From: Mycolicibacterium sp. P9-22
GTDB lineage: Bacteria > Actinomycetota > Actinomycetes > Mycobacteriales > Mycobacteriaceae
Direction of reading: 5' to 3'
Assembly: GCF_008329585.1 (NCBI RefSeq)
Contig: NZ_NPKP01000012.1
Span: 124,001 to 188,000 of the forward strand
Length of the DNA stretch: 64,000 nucleotides
A program made the position numbers and the translations under genes. The notes beneath the pieces are model-generated. The model saw only the letters and a list, made by a program, of their open reading frames with translations, had not been told where the DNA came from and made no database searches. Positions 41,101-50,109 of the stretch are shown here, piece after piece. Every line of letters starts with the position of its first letter. Within the stretch, counting starts at the first letter, position 1.

Positions 41101-41567
41101 AGTTCGGCCCGATGCCGGTGACGACTTATGACGCGCGCCGAAAGCCCGTGGACCCGATGGACGAGATCGCGGTGCAGTTCGAAGAAGCCTCCGCCATCCG
41201 CATGTTGATCACCGGCGGGGATTCCGGGGACCGCGAACTGGCGTGTCACTGGGCCCGCGAATGGGTGGATCTGCTCGCCCCGTTGAACCGACCACAGGCG
41301 ATGTTGCGGGCGCGTCGGCTGATGGGCGCGTGCCTGGCCGCCGACGGACGGAGCGCCGAGGCCAAGGCCGCGATCGCCGGCGTCGCCGCGCAGTGCGCGC
41401 AGCTGCGGATGCTGCGCTACCTCGTCGACGGGGGGCCGCATGTGGTCGGCGTGCTGGCGGAGCTCAGGGCAGACCGGCAGGCCGGGCGGTGGTCGTCGGA
41501 TTGGCCGGAGGTGCCCGCCGAGTTCCTCGACAGAGCCCTTGATGCCGAAGTGCCGCAGCGGGTGTGA
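38109..41567 (+). CDS. pknK: PknK-type Ser/Thr kinase fused to MalT-like NTPase/TPR
   Basis: A 1152-residue fusion. Residues 25-285 are a complete protein kinase: Gly loop GQGGFG (33-38), Lys55, Glu72, HRD with Asp149, DFG 167-169. After a Pro-rich linker comes a STAND-type NTPase: Walker A HGPTGFGKST (~364-373), Walker B TLVIDDWHQI (~454-463), then winged-helix and TPR-like helices to the end. Unlike MalT there is no LuxR helix-turn-helix at the C-terminus. M. tuberculosis PknK (1110 residues) has this layout and controls growth and transcription. Soluble. Its place between SpoIIM and DUF58 genes is unusual. Confidence 0.85.
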   Translation: MVRNDPLPTQRDLPAGIPAELEAAGFEDPEEIGQGGFGVVYRCTQRTLDRTVAVKVLTADLEPDNLERFMREQIAMGKLSGHPNIVNIFQVGTTASGRPYIVMQYHPHGSLGAKILDSGPIGWRDSLRVGVKMAGALETAHRRGTLHRDVKPANILLTEYGEPQLTDFGIARIVGGFETADGAVMGSPAYTAPEVLLGESPDVTSDVYSLASTLFSAGSGHAVFERHKGEQMVAQFLRITRHPMPDLGASGLPGDVCAVIEQAMSRDAGDRPPSAEIFGEQLRDLQRRNGFPVDDMPVPISASAIRYDPKSTPGTPSSGYRIRTLTPPAPTTRFRLPVSTKALVQRSRLIEFLRARQHKKLTVIHGPTGFGKSTVAAQWAKLRAADGVTVAWLTVDHDDNNVVWFLSHLIEAIRAVTPALAADLAEVLEEHGDEAERYVLTSLINEIQQSATRMTLVIDDWHQITDPATIAALRYLLDNLASGLTVVVTSRSQRGLPLSRMRMQDELVEIDANALRFDVDESKSFLVGLGGLDLDHADVEELTAKTDGWVAALQLASLSLRDRDDPGRLIETMTGRHHVISEFLAENVLDTLEPAMLDFLLATSVTERICGGLASALTGVPDALAMLEQVEERDLFLRRIDEQWFRYHQLFLDFLRQRLSRDTPERVMALHRLASKWYAEHELVSEAVDHALAAGDAQGAVGLVENGGISMVANTQMATLIGLAAKLPAAAVQSHPRLQLALAWANIVLHRIPAAEQALELVESTLEGSGLDADDIADVQADAGVVRGVVDLRSDRLAGIDEHIAPCLRRRDRMRPFAVASAANVATFAAAYRYDLVEVERIQTWAAPFYERSGDAFSKVNGLCFTGLAHRLMLHNAEAEQCFRKALRIAKRSTGIHSYNARLASSLLGELLYERGDLEQAELLLDEGYKLGPEGGSVDFKIARYVINARIKALKGDRLAAAQRLDEATRIAHALSLNRLRALAEHERIRLGLPPHPEFGPMPVTTYDARRKPVDPMDEIAVQFEEASAIRMLITGGDSGDRELACHWAREWVDLLAPLNRPQAMLRARRLMGACLAADGRSAEAKAAIAGVAAQCAQLRMLRYLVDGGPHVVGVLAELRADRQAGRWSSDWPEVPAEFLDRALDAEVPQRV

Positions 41568-41583
41568 GTCGACCACCTGACAG

Positions 41584-41589
41584 TAGGCT
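41584..41589 (+). promoter_or_regulatory. Leaderless-type -10 box of the YjbR gene
   Basis: TAGGCT ends 6 nt before GTG 41596, in the 28-bp gap after pknK, so the small gene may be transcribed independently. Confidence 0.42.
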
Positions 41590-41595
41590 GACACC

Positions 41596-41934
41596 GTGCT
41601 CGATGACGACGACGTGCGCCGTGTTGCTTTGTCCTTCCCCGAAACCACCGAGAAGGAACGTTGGAGCCATCCGACCTTCGATGTGGCCGGAAAGATGTTC
41701 GTCACCGTGCCGGACGATCAGACGTCGTTCGCGGTGCGCTGCCCGAGACTCGACCGCGAGGAATTGATCGCCGCCGAGCCGCACAAATTCTGGACACCTG
41801 CGCATGAGGCGGCATCGGCCTGGGTGCGGGTTCGGTTGGACGAGCTCGAGGACGTGCGGGAACTGCGGGACATCCTGCTCGACTCCTGGCGGCAGGCGGC
41901 ACCCAGCAGGCTCATCGAGCTCGAGGGCTCCTGA
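41596..41934 (+). CDS. MmcQ/YjbR family protein
   Basis: A 112-residue protein of the YjbR fold (double-wing, CyaY-like): DVRRVALSFPETTEKERWSHPTFDVAGKMFVTV, the conserved FAVRCPR and the C-terminal WVRVRLDELEDVRELRDILLDSW typical of the family. It is often annotated as DNA-binding, but no function is proven. GTG 41596 is the only start that keeps the LDDDDVRRVALS helix. It is convergent with the DUF58 gene, whose stop is 9 bp away. Confidence 0.82.
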   Translation: MLDDDDVRRVALSFPETTEKERWSHPTFDVAGKMFVTVPDDQTSFAVRCPRLDREELIAAEPHKFWTPAHEAASAWVRVRLDELEDVRELRDILLDSWRQAAPSRLIELEGS

Positions 41935-41943
41935 GTCCGGATG

Positions 41944-43265
41944 CTAGAGCCGGCCGGCGGCCTTCATGGCCAGGTAGCGGTCGGCCAGCGCCGGCGCTAG
42001 TTGGTCGGGAAGCGCGTCGATGACGTCGATGCCGTGGTTGCGCAGCCGGGCGGCGATCGCATGCCGCTCATTGCGGGAGCGTTCGGCCGCCGCGGCGTCG
42101 TACACCTGGGCCGCGTCGGCCCGGCCGGCGGCCAGTGCATCCACCCGCGGATCGGAGACAGCCGCCAGCATCACCTGATGCTTCGTCGACAGCTGCGGCA
42201 GCACGGTCATGAGGCCCTCGTCGATGGCCGAGGCGTTGAGGTCGGTGAGCAGGACGACCAGGGCCCGGCGGCGCACCCGGCGCTGCACCGCGGCGACCAT
42301 CGCCGTGGCATCGGACTCCACCAGCGCCGGCTGCAGGGGAGCCATCACCGTCACCAGCTGGGCAAGCAGTTCACGGCGGGACGCATTGAACAACCCGGCC
42401 CGCGAGATCCGGTCATGGGCAAGGAAATCCACGTGGTCACCGGCCCGGGCGGCCAATGCCGCCAGCAGCAGCGCCGCATCCAGCGACCAGTCCAGCCGGG
42501 GCCAGCCGGCGGGATCCGCAGACAGCGGGTCCACGCCGATCCGGCCCGCCGAGGTCCTGCCGGTATCGAGCACGATCACCACCCGCCGGTCCCGTTCGGG
42601 GCGCCAGGTGCGTACCACCACGTCGGCCCGGCGAGCTGTCGCCCGCCAGTCGATGGACCGCACATCGTCACCGACGACATACTCACGCAGCGAATCGAAC
42701 TCGGTGCCCTGCCCGCGGATCATGACCGGCACCATGCCGTCGAGTTCGCGCAGTTTGGCCAGCCGCGACGGGAGGTGCTTGCGGGACAGGAACGGCGGCA
42801 GGATGCGCACCTGCCAGGGCACGTCATGCGAGCGCTGCCGCCCGGCCAGGCCGAGCGGGCCGACGGCGCGCACCGTGACCTGCGCACCGTCCTGGTCACC
42901 ACGCCGTGCGGGCGTCAAGGTGGTGACCAGACGCTCCCGTCCGCCGGCCGGGATGTCGATCGCCCGGGTGCGCGGATACGCGCGTGCGCTGGGTGCCCAG
43001 GCGTCGCGGACCTGCCCGCGCAACCGCCGTGGCCCGGGATTGTGCACCTCGAGGATGATCTCTATCGCCTGTCCCAGCCGTGCCGACGTGTCGCCCGCAC
43101 GGTTCAGGACCAGCCGCCGCGGGCTGGCCGCCAGGGCGGTATCGGCGACCAGCGCCATCGTGATCGCTACCAGAACTATGGCGAAAACCGTTCCAGGCCA
43201 TGGCGATACCGCGATCGGCAGGGTGCCGATCAGCGCCAGCAGGCCGGCCCGGCCGGTCAGGATCA

Positions 43266-43266
<1 letters not shown>
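41944..43266 (-). CDS. DUF58 domain protein (Rv3693-like)
   Basis: A 440-residue protein: two hydrophobic segments at residues ~8-48, a beta-rich part (VHNPGPRRLRGQVRDAW), the DUF58 core YVVGDDVRSIDWRATARR with VVRTWRPERDRRVVIVLDTG, then a VWA-like fold with DLNASAIDEG. DUF58 proteins form a unit with MoxR ATPases. The ATG overlaps the moxR stop as ATGA, and the five genes 46975 to 41944 overlap or nearly touch, so they form one operon. Probably an envelope- or chaperone-related complex at the membrane; the client is unknown. Confidence 0.87.
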
Positions 43267-44224
<958 letters not shown>

Positions 44225-44228
<4 letters not shown>

Positions 44229-45328
44229 GACTGTGCGACCTGCCTTTCGAGATCATCGAGTTGATGGGCGAGTTCGAGAAGTTCTGTGTCGGTCCCCGGG
44301 ACCGGCCCGAACAGCACGGCGCCGGAGTCCCGGCCGGTCCGTTGGGCGATGGCCGCGGTCACCGCCGATGGCGCCGCGTTACGCCCGAGGCCCAGACGCG
44401 GCAGCAGGCGGGTGAGCGCCGCGGTGCGCAGCGCGCCGGCCGCGCGGTCGCGTGCGCGGTGCGCGCGGTACAGCCGGGCCCGGCCCTCCACCGTCTCCGA
44501 TGCCCGCACCACGACGGGCAGCTGCTCGGCGACGAGTGGACCCAGTCTGCGCCCGCGCCACCAGGCAACCAGGGCCACCGCGAGGCACAACTGCAATGCC
44601 GCCCACCCAACCTGGCTCGGCGCCAGGTCCAACAGCGATGCCTCACCGGAGGACTCGCCCTCCAGGCGCTGCGGCGCATACCAGATCACCCGGTCGTGGG
44701 TGCCGGCCAGATTCATCGCCAGTGCCGCGCTGCCCTGACCGAGCAGGCCTGCGTTGGTCATGAAATCCGAGCTGCCGACCACCGTGGTGGTGCGCCCCGA
44801 TTCGGTGAACCGCACCAGCGCGCCGTCATAGCAGCGGGTGACCGAAAGATCACCGTCACTGCGATAGCTGTCGCTGATCCCGAACTGCACGTCGCCGGCT
44901 GTCACGGCTTCCCTCAGGTCGCAGCCCGGTTGGCCGCCGAACTGCACCGAACCGTCGAGCCGGATCGTCGGTGCCAGTTGTTCCCGGGTGCGGGCGGCGG
45001 GGGCGACGAGCAGCCGGTCGCCGGGAAGCTCGCCCAGCCTGTTCAGGCCGTCATCGTCGAGCAGGAAAAAGGTCTGGGCGATGAGGATCAACGTGTCCGG
45101 ACGCGCCGCAGCGGCTACACCGTCCAGGTTCTCGGCGACAACGACATCCACCCCGTGGTCCCGCAGCAGCGTGACCAGAGCGTGCGCGCCGTCGGGAGAA
45201 GTCGACCCGGCCTCCATGAGCCCACCGGGCCGCGGTGCGGTGAGGTAGGTGCCGAGCGTGGATACCAGCGCAATCACCAGCAATGCCAGCAGGACCCAGC
45301 GCGCTGTCCGCCAACGTTGTCTTGTCAC
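44225..45328 (-). CDS. DUF4350 domain membrane protein (Rv3691-like)
   Basis: A 367-residue protein with one N-terminal helix (residues ~10-30, WVLLALLVIALVSTLGTYL) and one near residue 265 (LQLCLAVALVAWWRG). Between them is an exposed DUF4350 domain of the GldG/glutamine-amidotransferase-like fold (LLRDHGVDVVVAENLD, DTLILIAQTFFLLDD, VVGSSDFMTNAGLL). GTG 45328 overlaps the stop of the upstream gene as GTGA; the open frame upstream lies inside that gene. Fourth member of the MoxR-DUF58 operon. Molecular role unknown. Confidence 0.85.
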
Positions 45329-45924
45329 GGCGCCACCATCCGGATCAGGGCGCGATCCAGTTCGGCGATCCGCCGGTACCCCGCCTCGGTGCCCTGCTGC
45401 GCGCCATAGGTGACACCGTTGAATATGTCTGCCGCGGCGTGGAATTCGACACCCAGGTCTGGACGCGCGGCAGTGGCGTCGCGGGCCAGTTCGGTCGCGG
45501 TGCGCCCGGGTTCGGGGTGCAGGACGCGGGTCTCCTCCAGCCCGCGCGCCACCGCGCGCAGCCGGTGACGGATTGCCAGACCCCAATCACCTTGTGCCGC
45601 AGACCGCTCGGATTCGGCACGGTGTTGTTCGGCGCTGAGGTCATGTTCACCGAACAGTGGTCGGGCGGATCCGCGATCGGTGCGCATGGTGCGCCGGGCT
45701 ATCCGGATGGCCACGAAGACCGCCACGGCGAGCAGGGTCAGCAACAGCGCCAGGGTGATCCAGCCGCCGGGAAACCATGATCCGTTCGTGACGATCTTGT
45801 AGAGGATGTCGTCGAGCCAGGCCATCAGTTGTTCGGTCAGCGAGGGCCTGGGGTAGATGGGCTTGCCGAGCTCGCGCTGGGCAGCATCATGCGCGGCGTC
45901 GCCGTCGATGTTGATACCGGTCAC
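45325..45924 (-). CDS. DUF4129 domain membrane protein (Rv3690-like)
   Basis: A 199-residue protein: short N-terminus, one membrane helix at residues ~52-72 (GGWITLALLLTLLAVAVFVAI), then a cytoplasmic DUF4129 domain with AAQGDWGLAIRHRLRAVARGL and PGRTATELARDA, the typical signature. GTG 45924 lies 1 bp after the stop of the upstream membrane-protein gene; its own stop overlaps the DUF4350 start. DUF4129 proteins accompany MoxR-DUF58 units in many actinobacteria, sometimes fused to transglutaminases; here no transglutaminase gene is present. Confidence 0.86.
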   Translation of the reverse strand: MTGINIDGDAAHDAAQRELGKPIYPRPSLTEQLMAWLDDILYKIVTNGSWFPGGWITLALLLTLLAVAVFVAIRIARRTMRTDRGSARPLFGEHDLSAEQHRAESERSAAQGDWGLAIRHRLRAVARGLEETRVLHPEPGRTATELARDATAARPDLGVEFHAAADIFNGVTYGAQQGTEAGYRRIAELDRALIRMVAP

Positions 45925-45925
45925 G

Positions 45926-46975
45926 TCAGGGCCGGCGGGTCAGCCACAGGTGGTCGGTGGAATCGGCGGGTGAGGCCGGACCGATACCGGCACCGGTCTG
46001 CAAGACGAGGTCGAAGGCCTCGGCGCGGATACGGCGATCGGTGTACTGCAGCACCACCACCCCGGCGGTGAACGGAGCGGTGAGGATCTGCCCGATCGCG
46101 CCGCCGATGGAGGCAAGCACCAGCCCGGCGAGCGCGGTGCCGGCCGATCCGCCGATGATGATCAGTGCCTGCGATCCCAGGCTGAACGGCATGGCGACCG
46201 CACCGGAGATCAGCCCGGCGACCAGCACGGCCAGCAGCCGGATGCCGAATACACGCCAGAAGTCGTTGCGCACCAAGGCAAAAGATCGCTCGATCGCGGC
46301 GATGACGGGTAGCCGCTCCAACACGATCAGGGTCGGCGCGAAGCTGAGCTTGGTGAACAGGTACGCCAGTGCCACAACCGCTCCGAGTACCAGTGGGAAA
46401 CCGACAGCGAGCGCGAACCAGCCGTTCAGCACGAAGGCCACCGCCGTGATGACCCCGGCCACCGCCGTCACCAGCAGGACCATGCCCAGCGATTCCAGTG
46501 CGGTGTAGCCCAGCAGTGCGAGCAGTCTGCCCTTCACCCGCTGCCAGGCCTCGCCAATGGTGATCGGCGAGCCGAACACCGCCCGGCCGACGATGACGGT
46601 GAGCAGTCCGCTGAGCAGGATCATCGAAATCCAGGTGGCCAGACCTCCGGCCAGAGCTCCCAGGACGGACCCGACCAGGATCGACACGTCGGGATCCGGG
46701 CCGGTCAGATTCGGGGGCTCGAGGATCCCACTGGTCGCCAGTGGCCCGAATTGCAGCAGCAGGGCCAGCAATTGGGCAATGACGACGACGATGGTGGTGA
46801 CGCCGAGGGTGGTCTTGGGGTTGGCCCGGATATAGCCGAAGGCGCCATTGAAGATGTCGGACAGATTCAGTGGGCGCAGCGCGATGATGCCGGGCTTGAT
46901 GGGCGGTCGGTTGTACGGGGGGTAGGGAGGCGGTGGCGGGTAGTACGGGTGGTACCCGCCTGCGTCAACGCTCAT
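45926..46975 (-). CDS. Multi-pass membrane protein (Rv3689-like)
   Basis: A 349-residue protein. The first 25 residues are very rich in Pro and Tyr (GGYHPYYPPPPPYPPYN). The conserved LRPLNLSDIFNGAFGYIRANPK follows, then about six hydrophobic helices. This is the glycerophosphoryl-diester-phosphodiesterase membrane domain / DUF7847 type without the catalytic phosphodiesterase part. First gene of the MoxR-DUF58 operon; only 34 bp separate its ATG from the divergent yqeY-like gene. Likely a membrane scaffold of this unit; no enzymatic residues are visible. Confidence 0.82.
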   Translation of the reverse strand: MSVDAGGYHPYYPPPPPYPPYNRPPIKPGIIALRPLNLSDIFNGAFGYIRANPKTTLGVTTIVVVIAQLLALLLQFGPLATSGILEPPNLTGPDPDVSILVGSVLGALAGGLATWISMILLSGLLTVIVGRAVFGSPITIGEAWQRVKGRLLALLGYTALESLGMVLLVTAVAGVITAVAFVLNGWFALAVGFPLVLGAVVALAYLFTKLSFAPTLIVLERLPVIAAIERSFALVRNDFWRVFGIRLLAVLVAGLISGAVAMPFSLGSQALIIIGGSAGTALAGLVLASIGGAIGQILTAPFTAGVVVLQYTDRRIRAEAFDLVLQTGAGIGPASPADSTDHLWLTRRP

Positions 46976-46996
46976 CGCTCCATCCTGTCATTGGCG

Positions 46997-47002
46997 TAGC
47001 GT
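46997..47002 (+). promoter_or_regulatory. Leaderless-type -10 box of the YqeY gene
   Basis: TAGCGT ends 7 nt before ATG 47010, in the 34-bp gap between divergent genes. Confidence 0.48.
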
Positions 47003-47009
47003 CGCAGCC

Positions 47010-47474
47010 ATGTCGGAATTGAAGGACAGGTTGCGTGCCGATCTGACGGCGGCGATGAAGGCCCAGGACAAACTCCGCACGGCGACGCTGCGCATGTTGC
47101 TGGCATCGATCCAGTCCGAGGAGGTTTCGGGCAAGCAGGCGCGCGAGCTGACCGACGAGGATGTGCTCAAGGTGCTGTCCCGGGAGGCGAAGAAGCGCGG
47201 CGAGGCCGCCGAGATCTACACCCAGAACGGGCGCGGTGAGCTGGCGGCCAATGAGCATGCCGAGGCCCGCATCATCGACGAGTACCTGCCCACACCGTTG
47301 ACCGATGCCGAGTTGGCCGATGTGGTGGACACGGCACTGGCTCAGGTCGCCGAGGAACTCGGCGAGCGACCTGGGATCAGGCAGATGGGTCAGGTGATGA
47401 AGGCGGCCAATGGCATCGCCGCCGGCAAGGCCGACGGGGCCCGGTTATCCGCGGCTGTGAAGGCTCGCCTGTAG
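47010..47474 (+). CDS. GatB/YqeY domain protein (Rv3688c-like)
   Basis: A 154-residue protein of the YqeY family: MKAQDKLRTATLRMLLASIQSEE, VLKVLSREAKKRGEAAEIY, ARIIDEYLPTPLTDAEL and the C-terminal GQVMKAANGIAAGKADG..LSAAVKARL. It resembles the tRNA-binding tail domain of GatB, and stand-alone copies may contact tRNA, but the function is not established. It continues the Rv3688c-Rv3695-like order. Its last 30 bp overlap the 3' end of the small minus-strand gene that follows. Confidence 0.9.
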   Translation: MSELKDRLRADLTAAMKAQDKLRTATLRMLLASIQSEEVSGKQARELTDEDVLKVLSREAKKRGEAAEIYTQNGRGELAANEHAEARIIDEYLPTPLTDAELADVVDTALAQVAEELGERPGIRQMGQVMKAANGIAAGKADGARLSAAVKARL

Positions 47475-47654
47475 CTCCGCGTGGGCACGGCGCTCGACGA
47501 GCAACGCGACGTAGTCGCGGACCGTGCTGGTGATGAAATGCTTGTGGGCCTGTGCGACGGTGGCACTGACCTGCTCCGCAGGCACCTCGGTGAAACGTTT
47601 CAGCAGTCGATCCTCGACGTTCGCGATCTGTTCACCTTCATCGATCCTCAGCAC
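47445..47654 (-). CDS. Small three-helix-bundle dimerization-domain protein
   Basis: A 69-residue protein with three amphipathic helices: VEDRLLKRFTEV, AEQVSATVAQAHKHF and VRDYVALLVERRAHAELQ. The pattern ending in RD(Y/F)V..LVER.A...L matches a small mycobacterial family described as a three-helix bundle dimerization domain, also found fused to other proteins. GTG 47654 begins the first helix. It overlaps the convergent yqeY-like gene by 30 bp. Function unknown; probably forms homodimers. Confidence 0.65.
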   Translation of the reverse strand: MLRIDEGEQIANVEDRLLKRFTEVPAEQVSATVAQAHKHFITSTVRDYVALLVERRAHAELQASLHSRG

Positions 47655-47712
47655 GCTACGGATCTTTGTTGACAGTCGACTCGGTCGTCAAGTCTGTCCG
47701 GCGCGTCGTTGC

Positions 47713-48498
47713 TCACACGCGCCAGAGTGCCTGTTGGCTGGTGTTCGCGATGAGCGAGCCGGCCTCGTCATACAACCCGCCGACGACCAGGCCCCGGGAA
47801 TGGCTGTTGCCCAGCGAGTCGACCTCGTAGCGATGCCATGCATCGGGGACGAACGGGCGGTGGAACCACACCGAATGATCGAGGCTGGCGGCGTAGCCGA
47901 CGTCCTCGCCGACCGGGGTGCCCGGCGGGCGGGCGGCAGGGACGGGACCCAGGTCGGACATGTAGGTCAGGGTGCAGGCCCGGATCAACGGATCGTCCTC
48001 GATCCGGTCGCGGGTGCGGATCCAGAACGGCGGAACCGCGAACGGCGAGTCGTCGTCGGGATTGCAGCGCAGCTCGAACCGGTCCACCACGTCCAGATCC
48101 GGGTTCTTCTCGATGGCGTCGTCGAACTCGACGCTCGGCGGCCGGGGCGGGAACCAGTCCGGTCCGGGCTCATCGACCTGGAAGGACGCGATCATCTCCA
48201 GGATGACCTGGCCCTGCTGCCGGGCGGTCACCCGGCGGGTGTCGAAGGACCGGCCGTCGCGGGTGCGCTCGACCTGTAGTTCGACGTCGACCCCGTGCCG
48301 CCCGCCGCGTACGAAGTAGGCGTGCAGGGACTGCGGATGCTTGTCGGGATCGACGGTCGCGCCCGCGGCGCCCAACGATTGGGCGGCGATCAGGCCGCCG
48401 AACAACCGCTCGCCCGGCCCGCTCCACTGCGGCGCGATGAACACGTCGCCATCACGGTCGAAGTCGAGCAGGCCGGCGATCCAGCTTCCGGTGGTCAT
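47713..48498 (-). CDS. Acyl-CoA thioesterase, TesB/double-hotdog type
   Basis: A 261-residue double-hotdog protein: GERLFGGLIAAQSLGAAG, PQSLHAYFVRGGRHGVDVELQVERTRDGRSFDTR (continuous family block), and the second hotdog with YAASLDHSVWFHRPFVPDAWHRYEVDS and SRGLVVGGLYDEAGSLIANTSQQ. It hydrolyses acyl-CoAs to free acids and CoA. Asp and Gln/Thr of the usual catalytic set appear in SLDHSVWFH and ANTSQQALWR. A TACGGT -10 box lies 6 nt before ATG 48498, so it is probably leaderless. Only 44 bp downstream of the aldehyde dehydrogenase gene, it may be co-expressed with it. Confidence 0.9.
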   Translation of the reverse strand: MTTGSWIAGLLDFDRDGDVFIAPQWSGPGERLFGGLIAAQSLGAAGATVDPDKHPQSLHAYFVRGGRHGVDVELQVERTRDGRSFDTRRVTARQQGQVILEMIASFQVDEPGPDWFPPRPPSVEFDDAIEKNPDLDVVDRFELRCNPDDDSPFAVPPFWIRTRDRIEDDPLIRACTLTYMSDLGPVPAARPPGTPVGEDVGYAASLDHSVWFHRPFVPDAWHRYEVDSLGNSHSRGLVVGGLYDEAGSLIANTSQQALWRV

Positions 48499-48504
48499 GT
48501 CCGG

Positions 48505-48510
48505 ACCGTA
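48505..48510 (-). promoter_or_regulatory. Leaderless-type -10 box of the thioesterase gene
   Basis: TACGGT on the minus strand, 6 nt before ATG 48498. Confidence 0.42.
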
Positions 48511-48542
48511 TCAACCGCTTGGTTGGGTCCGGTTTCGGGTGG

Positions 48543-50021
48543 CTAAAGCTGAGCCCAGACCGACTTCTGCTTCATGTAGGCGTCCACGCCATCACGGCCG
48601 AACTCGTGGCCCCAGCCGGACTGCTTGTAACCGCCGAAAGGCACGTCGTGGTCGAAGACCAGTTGGCAGTTCAGGCTGACGGTGCCGGCTTGCAGACGCT
48701 TTGCCAGCGTGTGGGCGCGGCTGAGGTTGGTCGTCCACGCGGTGGCGGCCAGCCCATAGGTGGTGTCATTGGCCATCGCCACGGCTTCGTCATCGTCATC
48801 GAACGGGATGATCGGCACCACCGGGCCGAAGATCTCCTCCTTGTAGAGCCGGCTGGTGGACGGGTCGACATTGGTGAGCACCGTCGGGTGCACGAAGTAT
48901 CCGGCGCGGTCGAGCCGGTGTCCGCCGGCCACCACCTCGACGCCGTCGGACTTGCCCTCATCGATGTAGCCAAGGACGCGGGTGAGTTGTTTCTCGCTGA
49001 TCAGCGGACCGCTGAGGCAACCCTCTTCCTCGGGGCCGCCGAGCTTGATGGTGTTGGCCATCATGGCGATGCCCTCGACGACCTGGTCGTAGACACCGCG
49101 CTGGACGAAGATGCGGGATCCGCACACGCAGCCCTGGCCGGAGTGCACGAAGATGCCCATCGCGGCCATCATGACCGCCATGTTGAGGTCGGCATCGTCG
49201 TAGATCAGGACCGGCGACTTGCCGCCGAGTTCCAGCATGACCTTCTTGAGGTTGCCCGCCGACGCCGCGACGATCATCTTGCCGACCTCGGTGGATCCGG
49301 TGAAGGCGACCTTTTCGACATCGGGATGGGCGGTGATGGCCGCACCCGCGGTATGGCCATAGCCGGTCAGCAGATTGACCACACCGTCGGGCACCCCGGC
49401 CTGGCGGATCAAGCGGTCCAGCAGGACCGCCGACAGCGGTGTCTCCTCGGCGGGCTTGACGACGCTGCTGCACCCTGCGGCGAGCGCGGGTGCCAGCTTG
49501 GCGCAGTAGTTGAAGATGGGACCGTTCCACGGAAAGATCAGTCCCACAACGCCATAGGGCTCTTTGAGCGTGTAGGCGTGCATGTCGACATAGGTGTCGG
49601 TGGCGATGCCGGTGGTCTTGATGTCATACGCGGTGCCGTTGAGCTTCGAACACCAGCCCGCGTAGTACCGGAAGAACTCCGCCGACGTCGGCACGATCAG
49701 CCGCGACTGCATCAACGGCATGCCGGTGTTCAGCGAATCCAGTTGCGCGAGTTCTTCGGCGTGCTCCTCGATGAGATCGGCGATGCGCCACATGACTTTG
49801 GCCCGCTCGCGTCCGGGCAGTCCGGCCCACACGCCGGCCTCGTAGGCGGCCTTGGCCCGCGCGACGGCCTCGTCCACTGCTTCCTTGCCGCAGTCGGTGA
49901 ACTCCGCGATCTGCTCCTCGGTCACCGGGTTGATGACCCGGATGGTCTCACCGGTGCCTGGGCGGTTCTGCAGGTCGTCGATGACGCCCTGCAGTGCAGT
50001 GTCGGAAATGGTTGACGTCAT
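48543..50021 (-). CDS. NAD(P)-dependent aldehyde dehydrogenase
   Basis: A 492-residue class I-like aldehyde dehydrogenase: IFPWNGPIFNYCAKLAPALA, the cofactor site FTGSTEVGKMI, the general-base Glu in VMLELGGKSP, the catalytic Cys in SGQGCVCGSR, and EEIFGPVVPIIPFDDDDEA. It is nearest in pattern to phenylacetaldehyde/betaine-aldehyde-type enzymes; the substrate is open. ATG 50021 has GAAGGG 6 nt upstream; the frame upstream of it crosses an operator-like repeat. It might handle aldehydes from alcohol oxidation, but it is 25 kb from the mno locus and carries no MnoR-like site. Confidence 0.9.
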   Translation of the reverse strand: MTSTISDTALQGVIDDLQNRPGTGETIRVINPVTEEQIAEFTDCGKEAVDEAVARAKAAYEAGVWAGLPGRERAKVMWRIADLIEEHAEELAQLDSLNTGMPLMQSRLIVPTSAEFFRYYAGWCSKLNGTAYDIKTTGIATDTYVDMHAYTLKEPYGVVGLIFPWNGPIFNYCAKLAPALAAGCSSVVKPAEETPLSAVLLDRLIRQAGVPDGVVNLLTGYGHTAGAAITAHPDVEKVAFTGSTEVGKMIVAASAGNLKKVMLELGGKSPVLIYDDADLNMAVMMAAMGIFVHSGQGCVCGSRIFVQRGVYDQVVEGIAMMANTIKLGGPEEEGCLSGPLISEKQLTRVLGYIDEGKSDGVEVVAGGHRLDRAGYFVHPTVLTNVDPSTSRLYKEEIFGPVVPIIPFDDDDEAVAMANDTTYGLAATAWTTNLSRAHTLAKRLQAGTVSLNCQLVFDHDVPFGGYKQSGWGHEFGRDGVDAYMKQKSVWAQL

Positions 50022-50042
50022 CGTTGACCCTTCGTCGCCGGA

Positions 50043-50066
50043 AATGCTGAGCACCTGCTTAGCATT
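50043..50066. promoter_or_regulatory. Inverted repeat upstream of the aldehyde dehydrogenase gene
   Basis: AATGCTGAGCA (50043-50053) and TGCTTAGCATT (50056-50066) are 11-bp arms with one mismatch and a 2-nt centre, typical of TetR-family sites. It lies 22-45 bp upstream of ATG 50021. No regulator gene is adjacent, so the protein must be encoded elsewhere. Confidence 0.5.
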
Positions 50067-50109
50067 GCGGCGACGGCCGGGTCAATAGCGCGGTCTCCGG
50101 CGGCGAGGG

